The notes under the pieces are model-generated. The model was not told where the DNA came from, searched no databases, and saw only the letters and a list, made by a program, of their open reading frames with translations. A stretch of 30,873 nucleotides of DNA from a virus: positions 1-30,873 of the IMG/VR virus record IMGVR_UViG_3300026078_000071. One strand, 5' to 3'. Positions 1 to 6,199 of this stretch are shown here, piece by piece (within the stretch, counting starts at the first letter, position 1; each line of letters begins with the position of its first letter). The translations under genes and the position numbers were made by a program.

Positions 1-62
1 CGGCTGGCTGTCACCTTGCCGCAGCGGGACGCGAACCATTCGTCGGTGCGCTGCTCGATCAT
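1..62 (-). CDS. YqaJ-type viral recombinase/exonuclease, N-terminal fragment
   Basis: Only the first 20 codons lie in the window; the gene runs off the left edge. The minus-strand ATG at 62 overlaps the stop of the ERF gene as ATGA, so it is translationally coupled to it. The visible start reads MIEQRTDEWFASRCGKVTAS, which matches the typical opening of YqaJ/lambda-exonuclease-like nucleases (an E/QRTxEWxxxRxGxxTAS motif). These enzymes resect double-stranded DNA ends 5' to 3' and hand single strands to an annealing protein. Finding it directly after an ERF annealase is the standard two-component phage recombination pair. The catalytic core is outside the window, so activity cannot be judged. 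Confidence 0.8.
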   Translation of the reverse strand, partial: MIEQRTDEWFASRCGKVTAS

Positions 63-649
63 GCCGCTTCCTTCCGGGTCAGCGCGGCCTTGGCGTGCGC
101 GTATTTCGACGCTGGCAACTCAGGCAGGGCGTTGATCTTGTAGAAGGTGCAAAAGGCTTTCATGTCGGTGTTCTTGCCGGCTGCTAGCGCCATTAGCTCA
201 ACCCGCTGCGCTTCGGTGATGCGATCCTCGCTCTTGGCGTCGTTGCGCGGCGTGCCGCGGCTGGCGGCGTTGCCGTCGTCATCCTCCGGGCACACGCCAA
301 CCACGGCAGCCAGGGCATAGCGGCGAGCATAGGTGACTGCCGAGCCGTAGCCTTGCGCGTCCGCCTTGGTGAGCGGGATCGATAGCGTGCAGCGCATCCA
401 TTCGCCGCTTTCGTGCGAAAGCTGGGTCGTGAGCGTCATGCGGTTGTCGATCATTTCGCCGGGGAATTGCACGACCGATAGGCCGTTCATCACCAGCGGC
501 TCGCGGCAGGCCTCCCACACGCTCGTCAGATCGGCGTACTTGGACTTGAAGGCAGGGTTTACCTTGCCCTTGACGGCACCCTCTACGCTGCCCTGAACCT
601 GCGTCAGGGCTTTCGAGAGCGCGGCGATGCTTTCACTCTGTTCGATCAC
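59..649 (-). CDS. erf: ERF-family single-strand annealing protein
   Basis: A 196-residue protein with the hallmarks of the ERF superfamily: an N-terminal helix, the segment around residues 30-45 (NPAFKSKYADLTSVWEACRE), and the conserved GSAVTYARRYAL stretch near residues 102-113. ERF proteins of phages such as P22 anneal complementary single strands for genome circularisation and homologous recombination. The start is GTG at 649, chosen because a strong AAGGAGA site (656-662 on the plus strand, read as complement) sits about 7 bases upstream. Its stop overlaps the YqaJ-type gene by 4 bases. The C-terminal third is less conserved and probably contacts the partner nuclease (inference). Confidence 0.92.
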   Translation of the reverse strand: MIEQSESIAALSKALTQVQGSVEGAVKGKVNPAFKSKYADLTSVWEACREPLVMNGLSVVQFPGEMIDNRMTLTTQLSHESGEWMRCTLSIPLTKADAQGYGSAVTYARRYALAAVVGVCPEDDDGNAASRGTPRNDAKSEDRITEAQRVELMALAAGKNTDMKAFCTFYKINALPELPASKYAHAKAALTRKEAA

Positions 650-760
650 AGATTGTCTCCTTGATTGCGATATGCGGTACTCACCGAATGGCCGAGACCG
701 GAACGGGCTCGGGGCGAAGCCTGAGTGACGCGGTGACGCGAAGCGGCAATCGCCCGACCT

Positions 761-1138
761 TCACTCGCCATTGTTGTTCTCCCCACTACTAAGGGCGGCA
801 TCGATCATCTCCACGAACTCTTGGTTCGTCGCTGCCTTGTCCATGTCGGGCGGAGACTTGCTCATATGTGCCTGAACGTATAACTCGAATTGAGAACGCG
901 CCTTCTCCAGAGCCCTTCTCAACGGATCAGCATGAGAGGCTCGGGTGTTCCAAGCTGTAGCGGATGCTTCGCTGGTCAATGCCGTGGGGCCGAACGCTGC
1001 GCAGTTGGCGCACTCGACAGCCCAATCAGTGGGTTCGCCGCCAAGGTTGTGCATCTGGTACGGCTGGAGCTGGAACTCTTCATCCGTCGCTCCGCAGAAC
1101 GGGCATGGCTTCAGGCCCTCCATCACCTTGGTTGTCAT
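761..1138 (-). CDS. Lar-like restriction alleviation protein
   Basis: The 125-residue product opens with a zinc-knuckle CPFCG (residues 12-16) followed by a second pair ECANC (about 43-47) and the ATAWNTRA segment typical of the Lar/Ral restriction-alleviation family (PF14354-type). Phage Lar-type proteins reduce type I restriction, or promote modification, of incoming DNA. The remaining C-terminal half is acidic and helical and not recognisable. Start ATG at 1138 overlaps the preceding stop as ATGA. The family is often called from the zinc motif alone, so the anti-restriction role is family knowledge rather than proven here. Confidence 0.7.
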   Translation of the reverse strand: MTTKVMEGLKPCPFCGATDEEFQLQPYQMHNLGGEPTDWAVECANCAAFGPTALTSEASATAWNTRASHADPLRRALEKARSQFELYVQAHMSKSPPDMDKAATNQEFVEMIDAALSSGENNNGE

Positions 1139-1629
1139 GAGGGGTTCTCCGATGGGGTGGTTTGGGCGTCCCCGGCTTCGCCGGTCAGGCTCTCGCCTTC
1201 GGCCGAGCCGCTACGCGTCTCGTCGGCTGGCGCCGCTTCGATCCTTGACGCGGGGCTCACCAGCCGCGCGAGAGCTTCCTGCTCGCGGATGGATTGCCGG
1301 TGTGCGCTCCAAGCATCCAGCGCTCGCCGGACAACGCCCTCTTCCTGCGTAGTCAGCGTGAATGGCGTAGAAAGGTAGATGCCATAAGAGTATCTGCTGA
1401 AACAGGACGTGATGGATATATCTCGCAAGTCGTTCCGATAGTGTCTGGTGACACCGATCAGATCGGGTACGCCGGGTTCCAGCTTCCACTCTCCACGCGT
1501 TTCTGGGTCGGTGAGCGAGCGTTCAAGAGCCAAAGCTGGGGATGACGGCGCAACGCACGGCTCCTTCGGCGGCGCTTGCACTGCGGCATGATCGCACCGG
1601 CAATTCTGCTTGCGGAACCACATGGTCAT
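1135..1629 (-). CDS. Hypothetical early protein
   Basis: A 164-residue protein I do not recognise. It has three cysteines and a histidine near the N-terminus (NCRCDH, residues 9-14) that could bind metal, a central region rich in aromatic and beta-prone residues (about 60-110), then a helical stretch and a low-complexity acidic tail. It sits in the leftward early operon, with ATGA overlaps at both its start (with a 37-codon frame upstream) and its end (with the Lar-like gene). The overlaps support it being a real coupled gene. No function assigned. Confidence 0.65.
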   Translation of the reverse strand: MTMWFRKQNCRCDHAAVQAPPKEPCVAPSSPALALERSLTDPETRGEWKLEPGVPDLIGVTRHYRNDLRDISITSCFSRYSYGIYLSTPFTLTTQEEGVVRRALDAWSAHRQSIREQEALARLVSPASRIEAAPADETRSGSAEGESLTGEAGDAQTTPSENPS

Positions 1630-1739
1630 TCTCCCGCGCGAAAGTCGATTGAAGCCCGGAGGGGCGAAACACGCGAAGCGGGGTTCGATGCCGAAGGCAC
1701 GAAAGCGCGGTGCGAAGCATTCGCCAAGTATTCGCTCAC
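1626..1739 (-). CDS. Tiny hypothetical ORF, 37 aa, coupled at both ends
   Basis: A GTG-started frame of 37 codons reading VSEYLANASHRAF and onward, rich in Ser, Arg and Pro. It would normally be ignored on length, but its GTG start at 1739 overlaps the previous gene's TGA and its own TGA overlaps the next gene's ATG, the same 4-base coupling used throughout this operon. Without it there would be a gap of about 100 bases in an otherwise gapless operon. The composition is not protein-like enough to be certain; it may serve mainly to carry ribosomes to the downstream gene. Confidence 0.45.
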   Translation of the reverse strand: MSEYLANASHRAFVPSASNPASRVSPLRASIDFRAGE

Positions 1740-1909
1740 TTCACACCTCCATAAAGAAACTTCTCCGCTTCCTCGCGTCGCTCAACGTCACCCCAACAAT
1801 TCGGGTAAGCCTGCATCTGAAGTTCAATCATCCTATTCAGGCACACCCCCAAGCTTTCCAGAACAGGAATGGTCTTGTCGGTTACCTTGATCTCTGGGAG
1901 GGGGATCAT
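1736..1909 (-). CDS. Small hypothetical early protein, 57 aa
   Basis: Fifty-seven codons from ATG at 1909, overlapping the upstream stop as ATGA. The product begins MIPLPEIKVTDKTIPVLESL and continues as an amphipathic helical protein with a single Cys-Trp centre (PNCWGDVERREEAEKFL). It ends just after a GGAGGTGTG motif that can act as the ribosome site for the next frame. Function unknown. The coherent amphipathic sequence and coupling on both sides make it a likely real gene. Confidence 0.6.
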   Translation of the reverse strand: MIPLPEIKVTDKTIPVLESLGVCLNRMIELQMQAYPNCWGDVERREEAEKFLYGGVK

Positions 1910-2223
1910 GCTTCACCGCCCTTCAGTGTCAGCAAAGCACGCCGAACCATTTGCATCGCGCGATAGTCAGCGGTAGTTGTTCGGTAGCAGCTCTCATTCG
2001 ACATCGCGCCGCACAGCGGACACTTCTCGCTGCCCGAAACCCGGCCCTTATTAACCGGGCAGGCCTTCTCCGCTTCATCCGATACGGTAACGGCATCGGC
2101 AATAATCGCCACCGGCGCGAGGGCGTCCGCCATCGCTTTGATGGCCCGACCGCTACCGAAGTCGCTAGGCGGTAGGGACATTGCCGTCTTGCGGACGATT
2201 TCCTCAATCCACGCCTCGCTCAC
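1906..2223 (-). CDS. Hypothetical protein with CPLCG zinc motif
   Basis: I take the GTG at 2223 as start, giving 105 residues, because it overlaps the upstream stop as GTGA and lies behind a GGGAGGG stretch; a longer in-frame ATG would overlap the upstream gene by about 70 bases. The product begins VSEAWIEEIVRKTAMSLPPS. It has a helical N-terminal half and a C-terminal single knuckle KCPLCGAMSNESCYR, suggestive of one zinc site built with the nearby cysteines. Several small phage early proteins with such knuckles bind host enzymes or nucleic acid; no specific role is claimed. Confidence 0.6.
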   Translation of the reverse strand: MSEAWIEEIVRKTAMSLPPSDFGSGRAIKAMADALAPVAIIADAVTVSDEAEKACPVNKGRVSGSEKCPLCGAMSNESCYRTTTADYRAMQMVRRALLTLKGGEA

Positions 2224-2465
2224 AGAGCCCTCCCATATCCACGGTTGAGCGCCCGATCGGACGCAAAGAAGGGATCGACCGGTTCCGCACATTCCATTGC
2301 GCGAGCATCAGAAGCCCATGCTTCCTCTGTTTCCTGCCAGAGGGTCAGGTCTATGATGGAGAGGCATTCAAGACACGTTCCGTCTTCAGCCATCTCTGAC
2401 ATTGCTGTGCAGGTAGGGCAGTAACGGAGAGCGTTGTGCGCCTTCAGGGTGGCGGTGGCGTTCAT
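2220..2465 (-). CDS. Small zinc-ribbon protein
   Basis: An 81-residue protein with two CxxC pairs, YCPTC (residues 15-19) and TCLEC (about 30-34), spaced as in a zinc ribbon, followed by an acidic helical tail. It overlaps its neighbours by 4 bases on both sides. Zinc ribbons of this size are common in phage early regions and may bind DNA, RNA or a host protein. I see no enzyme motif and assign no function. Confidence 0.65.
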   Translation of the reverse strand: MNATATLKAHNALRYCPTCTAMSEMAEDGTCLECLSIIDLTLWQETEEAWASDARAMECAEPVDPFFASDRALNRGYGRAL

Positions 2466-2692
2466 GCCGACACCACGCGGTAGGCGATGATGTCATAGCC
2501 GCTGCCGTTGTGGACCCAGCCCTTATAATCGGACCTGTCCCAGTCTCCGGCCAACGCCGCAACGCGATTGCTTCCGCGACTGCCGTCCCGATGGAGAACT
2601 TCGACTACCGCTATGATCGGAGTTGGGTTGAAGTCGCCATACCATTCGATCCAGTCGCCAGCTTCTTCTATAGGGTGAGAGTGAGCGGTCAT
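2462..2692 (-). CDS. Conserved-type phage early protein (DIIAYRV motif)
   Basis: Seventy-six residues with the layout WIEWYGDF..., a beta-rich middle (VEVLHRDGSRGS), GDWDRSDY, and the C-terminal DIIAYRVV signature. This pattern is familiar from small proteins in many proteobacterial phages, where the consensus is roughly W-x-x-[WHN]-x-G, then a DV-R-DG strand, then DIIAYRV. Their function is unknown to me. It is coupled by ATGA overlaps in the leftward operon. Confidence 0.7.
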   Translation of the reverse strand: MTAHSHPIEEAGDWIEWYGDFNPTPIIAVVEVLHRDGSRGSNRVAALAGDWDRSDYKGWVHNGSGYDIIAYRVVSA

Positions 2693-2952
2693 GCCGAAGC
2701 CTGCTCAGCTAGGTGGATAAAGGCATCCGGAGAGCAGAAATATCCTTGCCCGTAATCGCGGTGGCTCATCTCGACCGTATCGCCAGCGAGGACAAAGCCA
2801 TCAGCGAACGCAGACATCTTCATCACCGACCGGGCGGCGTCATACGCCCGACCCGGCCAACAGTGCGGCTTAAGTGCACTGGCGAGCATCTCGATCCAGC
2901 TATCCGGATCGTTCTCCGCTACGGCGGCGCGCCCTGAAACATCCTGAACCAT
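2689..2952 (-). CDS. First gene of the leftward early operon, hypothetical
   Basis: An 87-residue protein beginning MVQDVSGRAAVAENDPDSWI. I recognise no family. ATG at 2952 is preceded by a clear GGAGGCGG ribosome site about 5 bases upstream. It is the first gene downstream of PL, whose predicted start point is near 2981, so it should be made earliest and most strongly in the leftward transcript and would be directly repressed by the S24 repressor. Product is mildly acidic, with no membrane segment. Confidence 0.65.
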   Translation of the reverse strand: MVQDVSGRAAVAENDPDSWIEMLASALKPHCWPGRAYDAARSVMKMSAFADGFVLAGDTVEMSHRDYGQGYFCSPDAFIHLAEQASA

Positions 2953-2987
2953 ATTCCGCCTCCAACACTCTGATCGTGTTGAAGGGG

Positions 2988-3017
2988 GTTCTATCCGGTT
3001 TTCGGATTTGCTGTCAA
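2988..3017 (-). promoter_or_regulatory. PL promoter of the leftward early operon
   Basis: On the minus strand a perfect -35 box TTGACA (3012-3017) is followed after 18 bases by TAGAAC (2988-2993), a four-of-six -10 box. The predicted start is near 2981, about 30 bases before the first gene. One palindrome fills the spacer and enters the -10 box, and a second covers the first two bases of the -35 box, as expected for a repressed early promoter. The -35 box is seen directly; the -10 choice is inference. Confidence 0.7.
2992..3008. promoter_or_regulatory. Repressor operator OL1
   Basis: Palindrome with arms ATCCG (2993-2997) and CGGAT (3003-3007) around GTTTT. It lies between the PL -35 and -10 boxes. 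The same arms and 5-base spacing recur at 3016-3032 and 3704-3720, flanking the repressor gene, which is strong evidence for an operator. Binding of the S24 repressor and/or Cro-like protein is inferred. Confidence 0.82.
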
Positions 3018-3032
3018 TCCGTTTTTCGGATT
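3016..3032. promoter_or_regulatory. Repressor operator OL2
   Basis: Perfect palindrome AATCCG-TTTTT-CGGATT. Its centre is 24 bases from that of OL1, slightly over two helical turns, so two dimers could bind on about the same face and cooperate. It overlaps the first two bases of the PL -35 box. Confidence 0.82.
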
Positions 3033-3055
3033 ATTTTCGCAAGGGGTGAAAAACC

Positions 3056-3679
3056 CTAGAGGCCGTCGTCATTGCCGTAGGCAACAACACGCCCAATTAC
3101 CCGATATGGAAGACCGGTGAGCGAGATAGGCTTATGCATTTCGTTATCGGAGACGGGTTCAAGTCTGGCCGGATCGGACGCATACCGTTTGATAGTTACG
3201 TCATCGTCACCATTCTGAACTAGGTAGACGCGGCCTGAATAGAGGTCGGATTGATCTGGATCAATCACAGCCCAGCCGCCTTCAGGAAGCAGCTTGTTCA
3301 TGCTGTCGCCCACTATCTCTACCGCAAAAGCTCTTTTACCGGCCTTCCGTAGGGGAATACTCACTTCACCCGAGGACATCAGGACAGCTTCGTTCCAATT
3401 GCCTGCAGATGCAAGGCCTATTAGCGGCACCCACTGCACGGACGGGGTGTCTTCGATATTAAGGAAGCGCTTCAGGATATCGGCCTCCTGGATAGTCAGC
3501 CGGCGCTTGCCCTTAAAGACGTTCGACATGGCCGATTGCGACGGCATTCCAGCCACGCGTGCCAGCTCAGTCTGCGAAACCTTCTGGCGCCGCGCCTGCT
3601 CCCGGATCGTCTCGACAAGCTCATCTTCCGACATGGGCGGATATTGCCGCATGTGCGAAATGAACGCCTCATCTAACAT
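3056..3679 (-). CDS. CI-like repressor, S24/LexA self-cleaving family
   Basis: An N-terminal HTH (about residues 22-72, with QTELARVAGMPSQSAMSNVFKG as recognition region) is joined to a C-terminal S24 peptidase domain. The domain shows an Ala-Gly cleavage site in LASAG (A92-G93), the catalytic serine in GDSM (S126) and the catalytic lysine in TIKRY (K164). Such repressors hold lysogeny and self-cleave when RecA is activated by DNA damage. I chose ATG 3679 (207 aa) because further upstream in-frame ATGs would put the operator inside the gene; ATG 3652 is an alternative. Neither start has a good ribosome site, so a leaderless mRNA is possible. Divergent from the Cro-like gene and flanked by its presumed operators. 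Confidence 0.93.
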   Translation of the reverse strand: MLDEAFISHMRQYPPMSEDELVETIREQARRQKVSQTELARVAGMPSQSAMSNVFKGKRRLTIQEADILKRFLNIEDTPSVQWVPLIGLASAGNWNEAVLMSSGEVSIPLRKAGKRAFAVEIVGDSMNKLLPEGGWAVIDPDQSDLYSGRVYLVQNGDDDVTIKRYASDPARLEPVSDNEMHKPISLTGLPYRVIGRVVAYGNDDGL

Positions 3680-3696
3680 CGGATAGATCGAGGGGC

Positions 3697-3724
3697 TTGC
3701 GTTTATCCGATTTGCGGATATTAT
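3697..3724 (+). promoter_or_regulatory. PR promoter of the rightward early operon
   Basis: TTGCGT (3697-3702), 16-base spacer, then TATTAT (3719-3724), five of six to the -10 consensus. The OR palindrome fills the spacer and ends on the second base of the -10 box, exactly the geometry of OL1 in PL. Transcription should begin around 3731, immediately at the preferred ATG of the Cro-like gene. The -35 box is weak, so this is a moderate call. Confidence 0.6.
3704..3720. promoter_or_regulatory. Repressor operator OR
   Basis: Perfect palindrome TATCCGATTTGCGGATA, matching OL1 and OL2 in both arms and spacing. It lies in the roughly 50-base divergent region between the repressor and Cro-like genes, and can control both. 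A degenerate half-site CGGATA at 3680-3685, at the repressor start codon, might be a second weak OR site. Confidence 0.82.
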
Positions 3725-3731
3725 GCGGCTC

Positions 3732-3962
3732 ATGGACCCAGTATCAGACATCTTTGATGCCTTTGGCGGAAGCCCGAAGGCGATCTCTGACGCCACCGGC
3801 ATTCCCGTCCAGACGGTCTGCGATTGGCGACGCAAGGGCACACCCAACATTCCGCCGTGGAGGCGCGATGCGGTGCTGGCGGCAATTGAGAACTCCGGCA
3901 AGGCCGTTCAACCCGCGACGCTGGCGTATCTGGGAGCAGAGCGCGCGCAGGCCGCAGCATGA
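3732..3962 (+). CDS. Cro-like HTH regulator
   Basis: A 76-residue protein that is little more than one HTH: DIFDAFGGSPKAISDATGIPVQTVCDWRRKGTPNIPPWRRDAVLAAI. The pattern (PKAISDATG then VCDWRRKG) fits the YdaS/Cro class of phage repressors, which recognise operators and shut off the lysogeny promoter. An in-frame ATG at 3723 would add three residues but overlaps the predicted -10 box; ATG 3732 sits right at the predicted transcription start, so the gene may be leaderless. It is the first gene of the rightward operon and overlaps the next as ATGA. Confidence 0.85.
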   Translation: MDPVSDIFDAFGGSPKAISDATGIPVQTVCDWRRKGTPNIPPWRRDAVLAAIENSGKAVQPATLAYLGAERAQAAA

Positions 3963-4327
3963 GCGTTCTCCGCATCGGCGCGCTGCGCATCCGCTATAGC
4001 TGGGCTGGGGTATCCAAGTGGGGATATTCGCGCATTGAGATAAATGGCTACAGCCTCCTGACCCGACAAAGCGACGGCGCGCTTGGGCTGATCAGCTATC
4101 ATCCGCGTTGGTCCAATACCTGGATTTGGTCGGTTGCTCTGCGGCGATCGACGCCACAGCAATGGACGCGCCTCGGCAACCGAGATTGGCGCAAGCATTT
4201 CGTCCAGCGCTGTTCGCGACGCCGGTCGCAATGGCATGACTACTACCGGCTTCCGTTCGGTCGGACGCTGATCTTTTCCCATCAGGATTATCACGTTGGG
4301 CGTCCTCGCAAGGACATTCCGGCATGA
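3959..4327 (+). CDS. Hypothetical early protein
   Basis: A 122-residue, strongly basic and tryptophan/tyrosine-rich protein (for example RWSNTWIWSVALRR and RRRSQWHDYYRLPFGRTLIF). I do not recognise a family. The start overlaps the Cro-like gene's stop as ATGA and its end overlaps the next small gene in the same way. The basic aromatic composition would suit nucleic-acid contact, but that is only a compositional guess. Confidence 0.65.
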   Translation: MSVLRIGALRIRYSWAGVSKWGYSRIEINGYSLLTRQSDGALGLISYHPRWSNTWIWSVALRRSTPQQWTRLGNRDWRKHFVQRCSRRRSQWHDYYRLPFGRTLIFSHQDYHVGRPRKDIPA

Positions 4328-4482
4328 GCTACCCCACACGCGAGATCATCGGGCTCGGCGTCGTTCTTGATGACGACGCTATCGAGCGCCTGTTTGCGGA
4401 AACTCCCGGCGTGGTGTGCCCATCCCCTTTCCAACACCCCGCCGGTCTTTGTCTCACTCACGGAAGGAACTCCCATGATTAA
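4324..4482 (+). CDS. Small hypothetical early protein, 52 aa
   Basis: Fifty-two codons from ATG 4324, coupled by ATGA to the upstream gene. The product begins MSYPTREIIGLGVVLDDDAI and ends after a Pro/Cys/His-rich tail. The end of the frame overlaps the next gene by 8 bases and contains that gene's GGAAGG ribosome site. Unknown function. Confidence 0.5.
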   Translation: MSYPTREIIGLGVVLDDDAIERLFAETPGVVCPSPFQHPAGLCLTHGRNSHD

Positions 4483-4795
4483 TACCATCACTGGCGGCAG
4501 CGCGATGCAGAAGACAGCCGACTACTACGACGAGCAAGCCGTCAGCACTTCCAAGCTGACCGCGCTTGTGGACCGGGTTCGTCAGGCAATTTCGTTCTCC
4601 GACAATGCGCGCCACACGCTCGGCATGGAACTCGACCGGCTGCTTGGGCAAGTTCCGACCAGTGTCAGCAACGGCAAGCCCGCTGAGCCCCGCCTGAACA
4701 CTGGCGTCGTCGGCGAATTGGATGACGTGTTGTCCGAGCTGATCAATTCGCTCGAACTCGTCAACGCCCAAGCTGTCCGGCTCCAGAACGTCTAA
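4475..4795 (+). CDS. Hypothetical helical early protein
   Basis: I start this at ATG 4475 (106 aa), which has GGAAGG 8-13 bases upstream; an upstream in-frame ATG at 4367 would instead read through the previous small gene. The product is mainly helical with leucine-rich heptad-like stretches (LTALVDRVRQAISFSDNA and LDDVLSELINSLELVNAQAV) separated by a Pro/Gly-rich linker, suggesting a small dimerising or adaptor protein. No family recognised. Confidence 0.65.
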   Translation: MINTITGGSAMQKTADYYDEQAVSTSKLTALVDRVRQAISFSDNARHTLGMELDRLLGQVPTSVSNGKPAEPRLNTGVVGELDDVLSELINSLELVNAQAVRLQNV

Positions 4796-4821
4796 CCCAC
4801 TCAACATGACGGAGAAGCCTG

Positions 4822-5007
4822 ATGGCTGACGACTTCAACTTTTGGGCGATCGTCATTGGCGTCTTCGGCGCGGCCTTCGTGCTGGGTGGCGTCTACGGGC
4901 TCATCGAGATCGCCGATGCCCGCCAGAACGCGCGCTACCACCGCGCTCAACGGGACAGGATCAAGGGCAGGGGCTTCATCGATCATTACGGGAGCGCCTC
5001 TAAATGA
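4822..5007 (+). CDS. Small single-pass membrane protein
   Basis: Sixty-one residues with one clear membrane segment (about 7-29, FWAIVIGVFGAAFVLGGVYGLIE) and a basic cytoplasmic-type tail (RQNARYHRAQRDRIKGRG). The positive charges after the segment suggest N-out/C-in orientation. GGAGAAG lies upstream of the ATG. It sits early in the rightward operon, so roles such as superinfection exclusion or membrane anchoring are possible but not shown. Confidence 0.7.
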   Translation: MADDFNFWAIVIGVFGAAFVLGGVYGLIEIADARQNARYHRAQRDRIKGRGFIDHYGSASK

Positions 5008-5465
5008 CGCACCGCAACAATGACGAGCGGGAAAAGCCTGTCTTTTCCGCTTCAACCGTTTTGGACGCATTGGCGGAATCGCTGTCGGCCATCCGGCGGG
5101 ATGATAAGCTGACGTTCGCCGACATGGCGGCTGTCCTCGGCAAGAGCGAGGATCAGGCCGGCAAGTATGCCAGCGGTCAGCAGGAAATGGGCGTGATCGC
5201 CTTCGCCCGCGCCAAGCGTGAATGGAATGGCCGCTTCACCGGGGCATTCGACCGTCTGTGCGTCGAGAGCCGCCCTGCTGCCATCGGGACTGACCGCGCC
5301 AAGGGCTCTGCTGTTCTGAAAGCCGCTCTCGCCCTGTCTGTCGCCCTTGAGGATGACGACGCGATCGACAGCAACGAGGTCCGCGCCAATCGCGGGACGC
5401 TGGAGAATGCACGAGACGCGATCGAAGCGCTGCTGACGAAGCTCCAGCCCAGGGAAGTCGCATGA
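5004..5465 (+). CDS. Putative HTH regulatory protein
   Basis: A 153-residue protein whose region about 18-60 (LDALAESLSAIRRDDKLTFADMAAVLGKSEDQAGKYASGQQEM, given here as its extent) reads like an XRE-type HTH: helix, TFADMAAVLGKS turn, recognition helix, then YASGQQEM. The C-terminal half is helical and acidic. By position (after Cro, before replication genes) it could be a CII-like activator or a lysogeny-decision factor, but no sequence signature of CII is evident. Coupled by ATGA at both ends, to the membrane protein and to the methyltransferase. Confidence 0.6.
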   Translation: MTHRNNDEREKPVFSASTVLDALAESLSAIRRDDKLTFADMAAVLGKSEDQAGKYASGQQEMGVIAFARAKREWNGRFTGAFDRLCVESRPAAIGTDRAKGSAVLKAALALSVALEDDDAIDSNEVRANRGTLENARDAIEALLTKLQPREVA

Positions 5466-6199
5466 GCCGCGTAGAGGTCATCGGTAACGCCACGCTGTAC
5501 CTGGGCAATGCGCTGGAGGTGCTGCCGACGATGGAATCCGTCGATCAGGTCATTACCGACCCGCCGTACGAACAGTTGATGCACGACCTGCATGCATCGG
5601 TGAAGCTTCGCCGTACAGATGGTGGAAGCCAGCGCAAGGATCTTGGCTTTGATGGGATAGACGAAATCCGCGTTCCGTTCATTGCCGAAGTCAAGCGCAT
5701 CAACCAAGGTTGGTTTCTTGCTTTCTGCAACGTCGAAGGTGTCTGGCATTGGCGCCAAGCCCTGCTTGACGGTGGCCTTAAATTCAAAACGACGTGCGTC
5801 TGGATCAAGCCGGACTGCACGCCAAAGCTAAATGGGCAGGGCCCGGCGCTCGGCTATGAGTGCATTACCACAACGTGGTGCGGTTCGGGCCACGCCCGCT
5901 GGAATGCTGGTGGCAAGCGAGGCGTTTACACCCACAACACGAATAATCACGAGCGCACTGGCCTTCACCCGACCGAAAAGCCCCGCCGGCTGATGAGCGA
6001 GATAATCGCCGACTTCACCAATCCGGGCGAGCTTATCTGTGACCCTTTCATGGGTAGCGGAACAACTGGAGTCGCCGCCGTCATGGCTGACCGCCGGTTC
6101 GTCGGCATTGAGCTTAACGAGACGTATTTTGACCTAGCCTGCAAGCGCCTTGAGGACGCTCAGCGCCAAGGCTCGCTGTTTCAGGAGCAAGCAGCATGA
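5462..6199 (+). CDS. DNA N4-cytosine or N6-adenine methyltransferase, beta class
   Basis: The 245-residue enzyme has catalytic motif IV DPPY at residues 33-36 and the SAM-binding motif I DPFMGSGTT at 194-202, followed by FVGIELNETYFDLACKRL. Motif IV before motif I is the beta-class (CcrM-like) order. GLHPTEKPRRLM (motif X region) precedes motif I. The target site cannot be read from sequence. No restriction endonuclease is next to it, so it is a solitary phage methylase, likely to protect phage DNA or to affect regulation. It is coupled to genes on both sides in the rightward early operon. Confidence 0.93.
   Translation: MSRVEVIGNATLYLGNALEVLPTMESVDQVITDPPYEQLMHDLHASVKLRRTDGGSQRKDLGFDGIDEIRVPFIAEVKRINQGWFLAFCNVEGVWHWRQALLDGGLKFKTTCVWIKPDCTPKLNGQGPALGYECITTTWCGSGHARWNAGGKRGVYTHNTNNHERTGLHPTEKPRRLMSEIIADFTNPGELICDPFMGSGTTGVAAVMADRRFVGIELNETYFDLACKRLEDAQRQGSLFQEQAA

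Noticed and set aside
681-764. A GTG-started 27-codon minus-strand frame overlapping the end of the Lar-like gene
   Set aside because: Coupling by GTGA is present, but the sequence is Arg/Pro/Val-rich and lies in what looks like the leader of the ERF gene, which has its own strong ribosome site.
3679-3901. A longer repressor reading from 3901
   Set aside because: The extra 74 residues would cover the divergent promoter, the OR operator and the Cro-like gene; family repressors start near their HTH.
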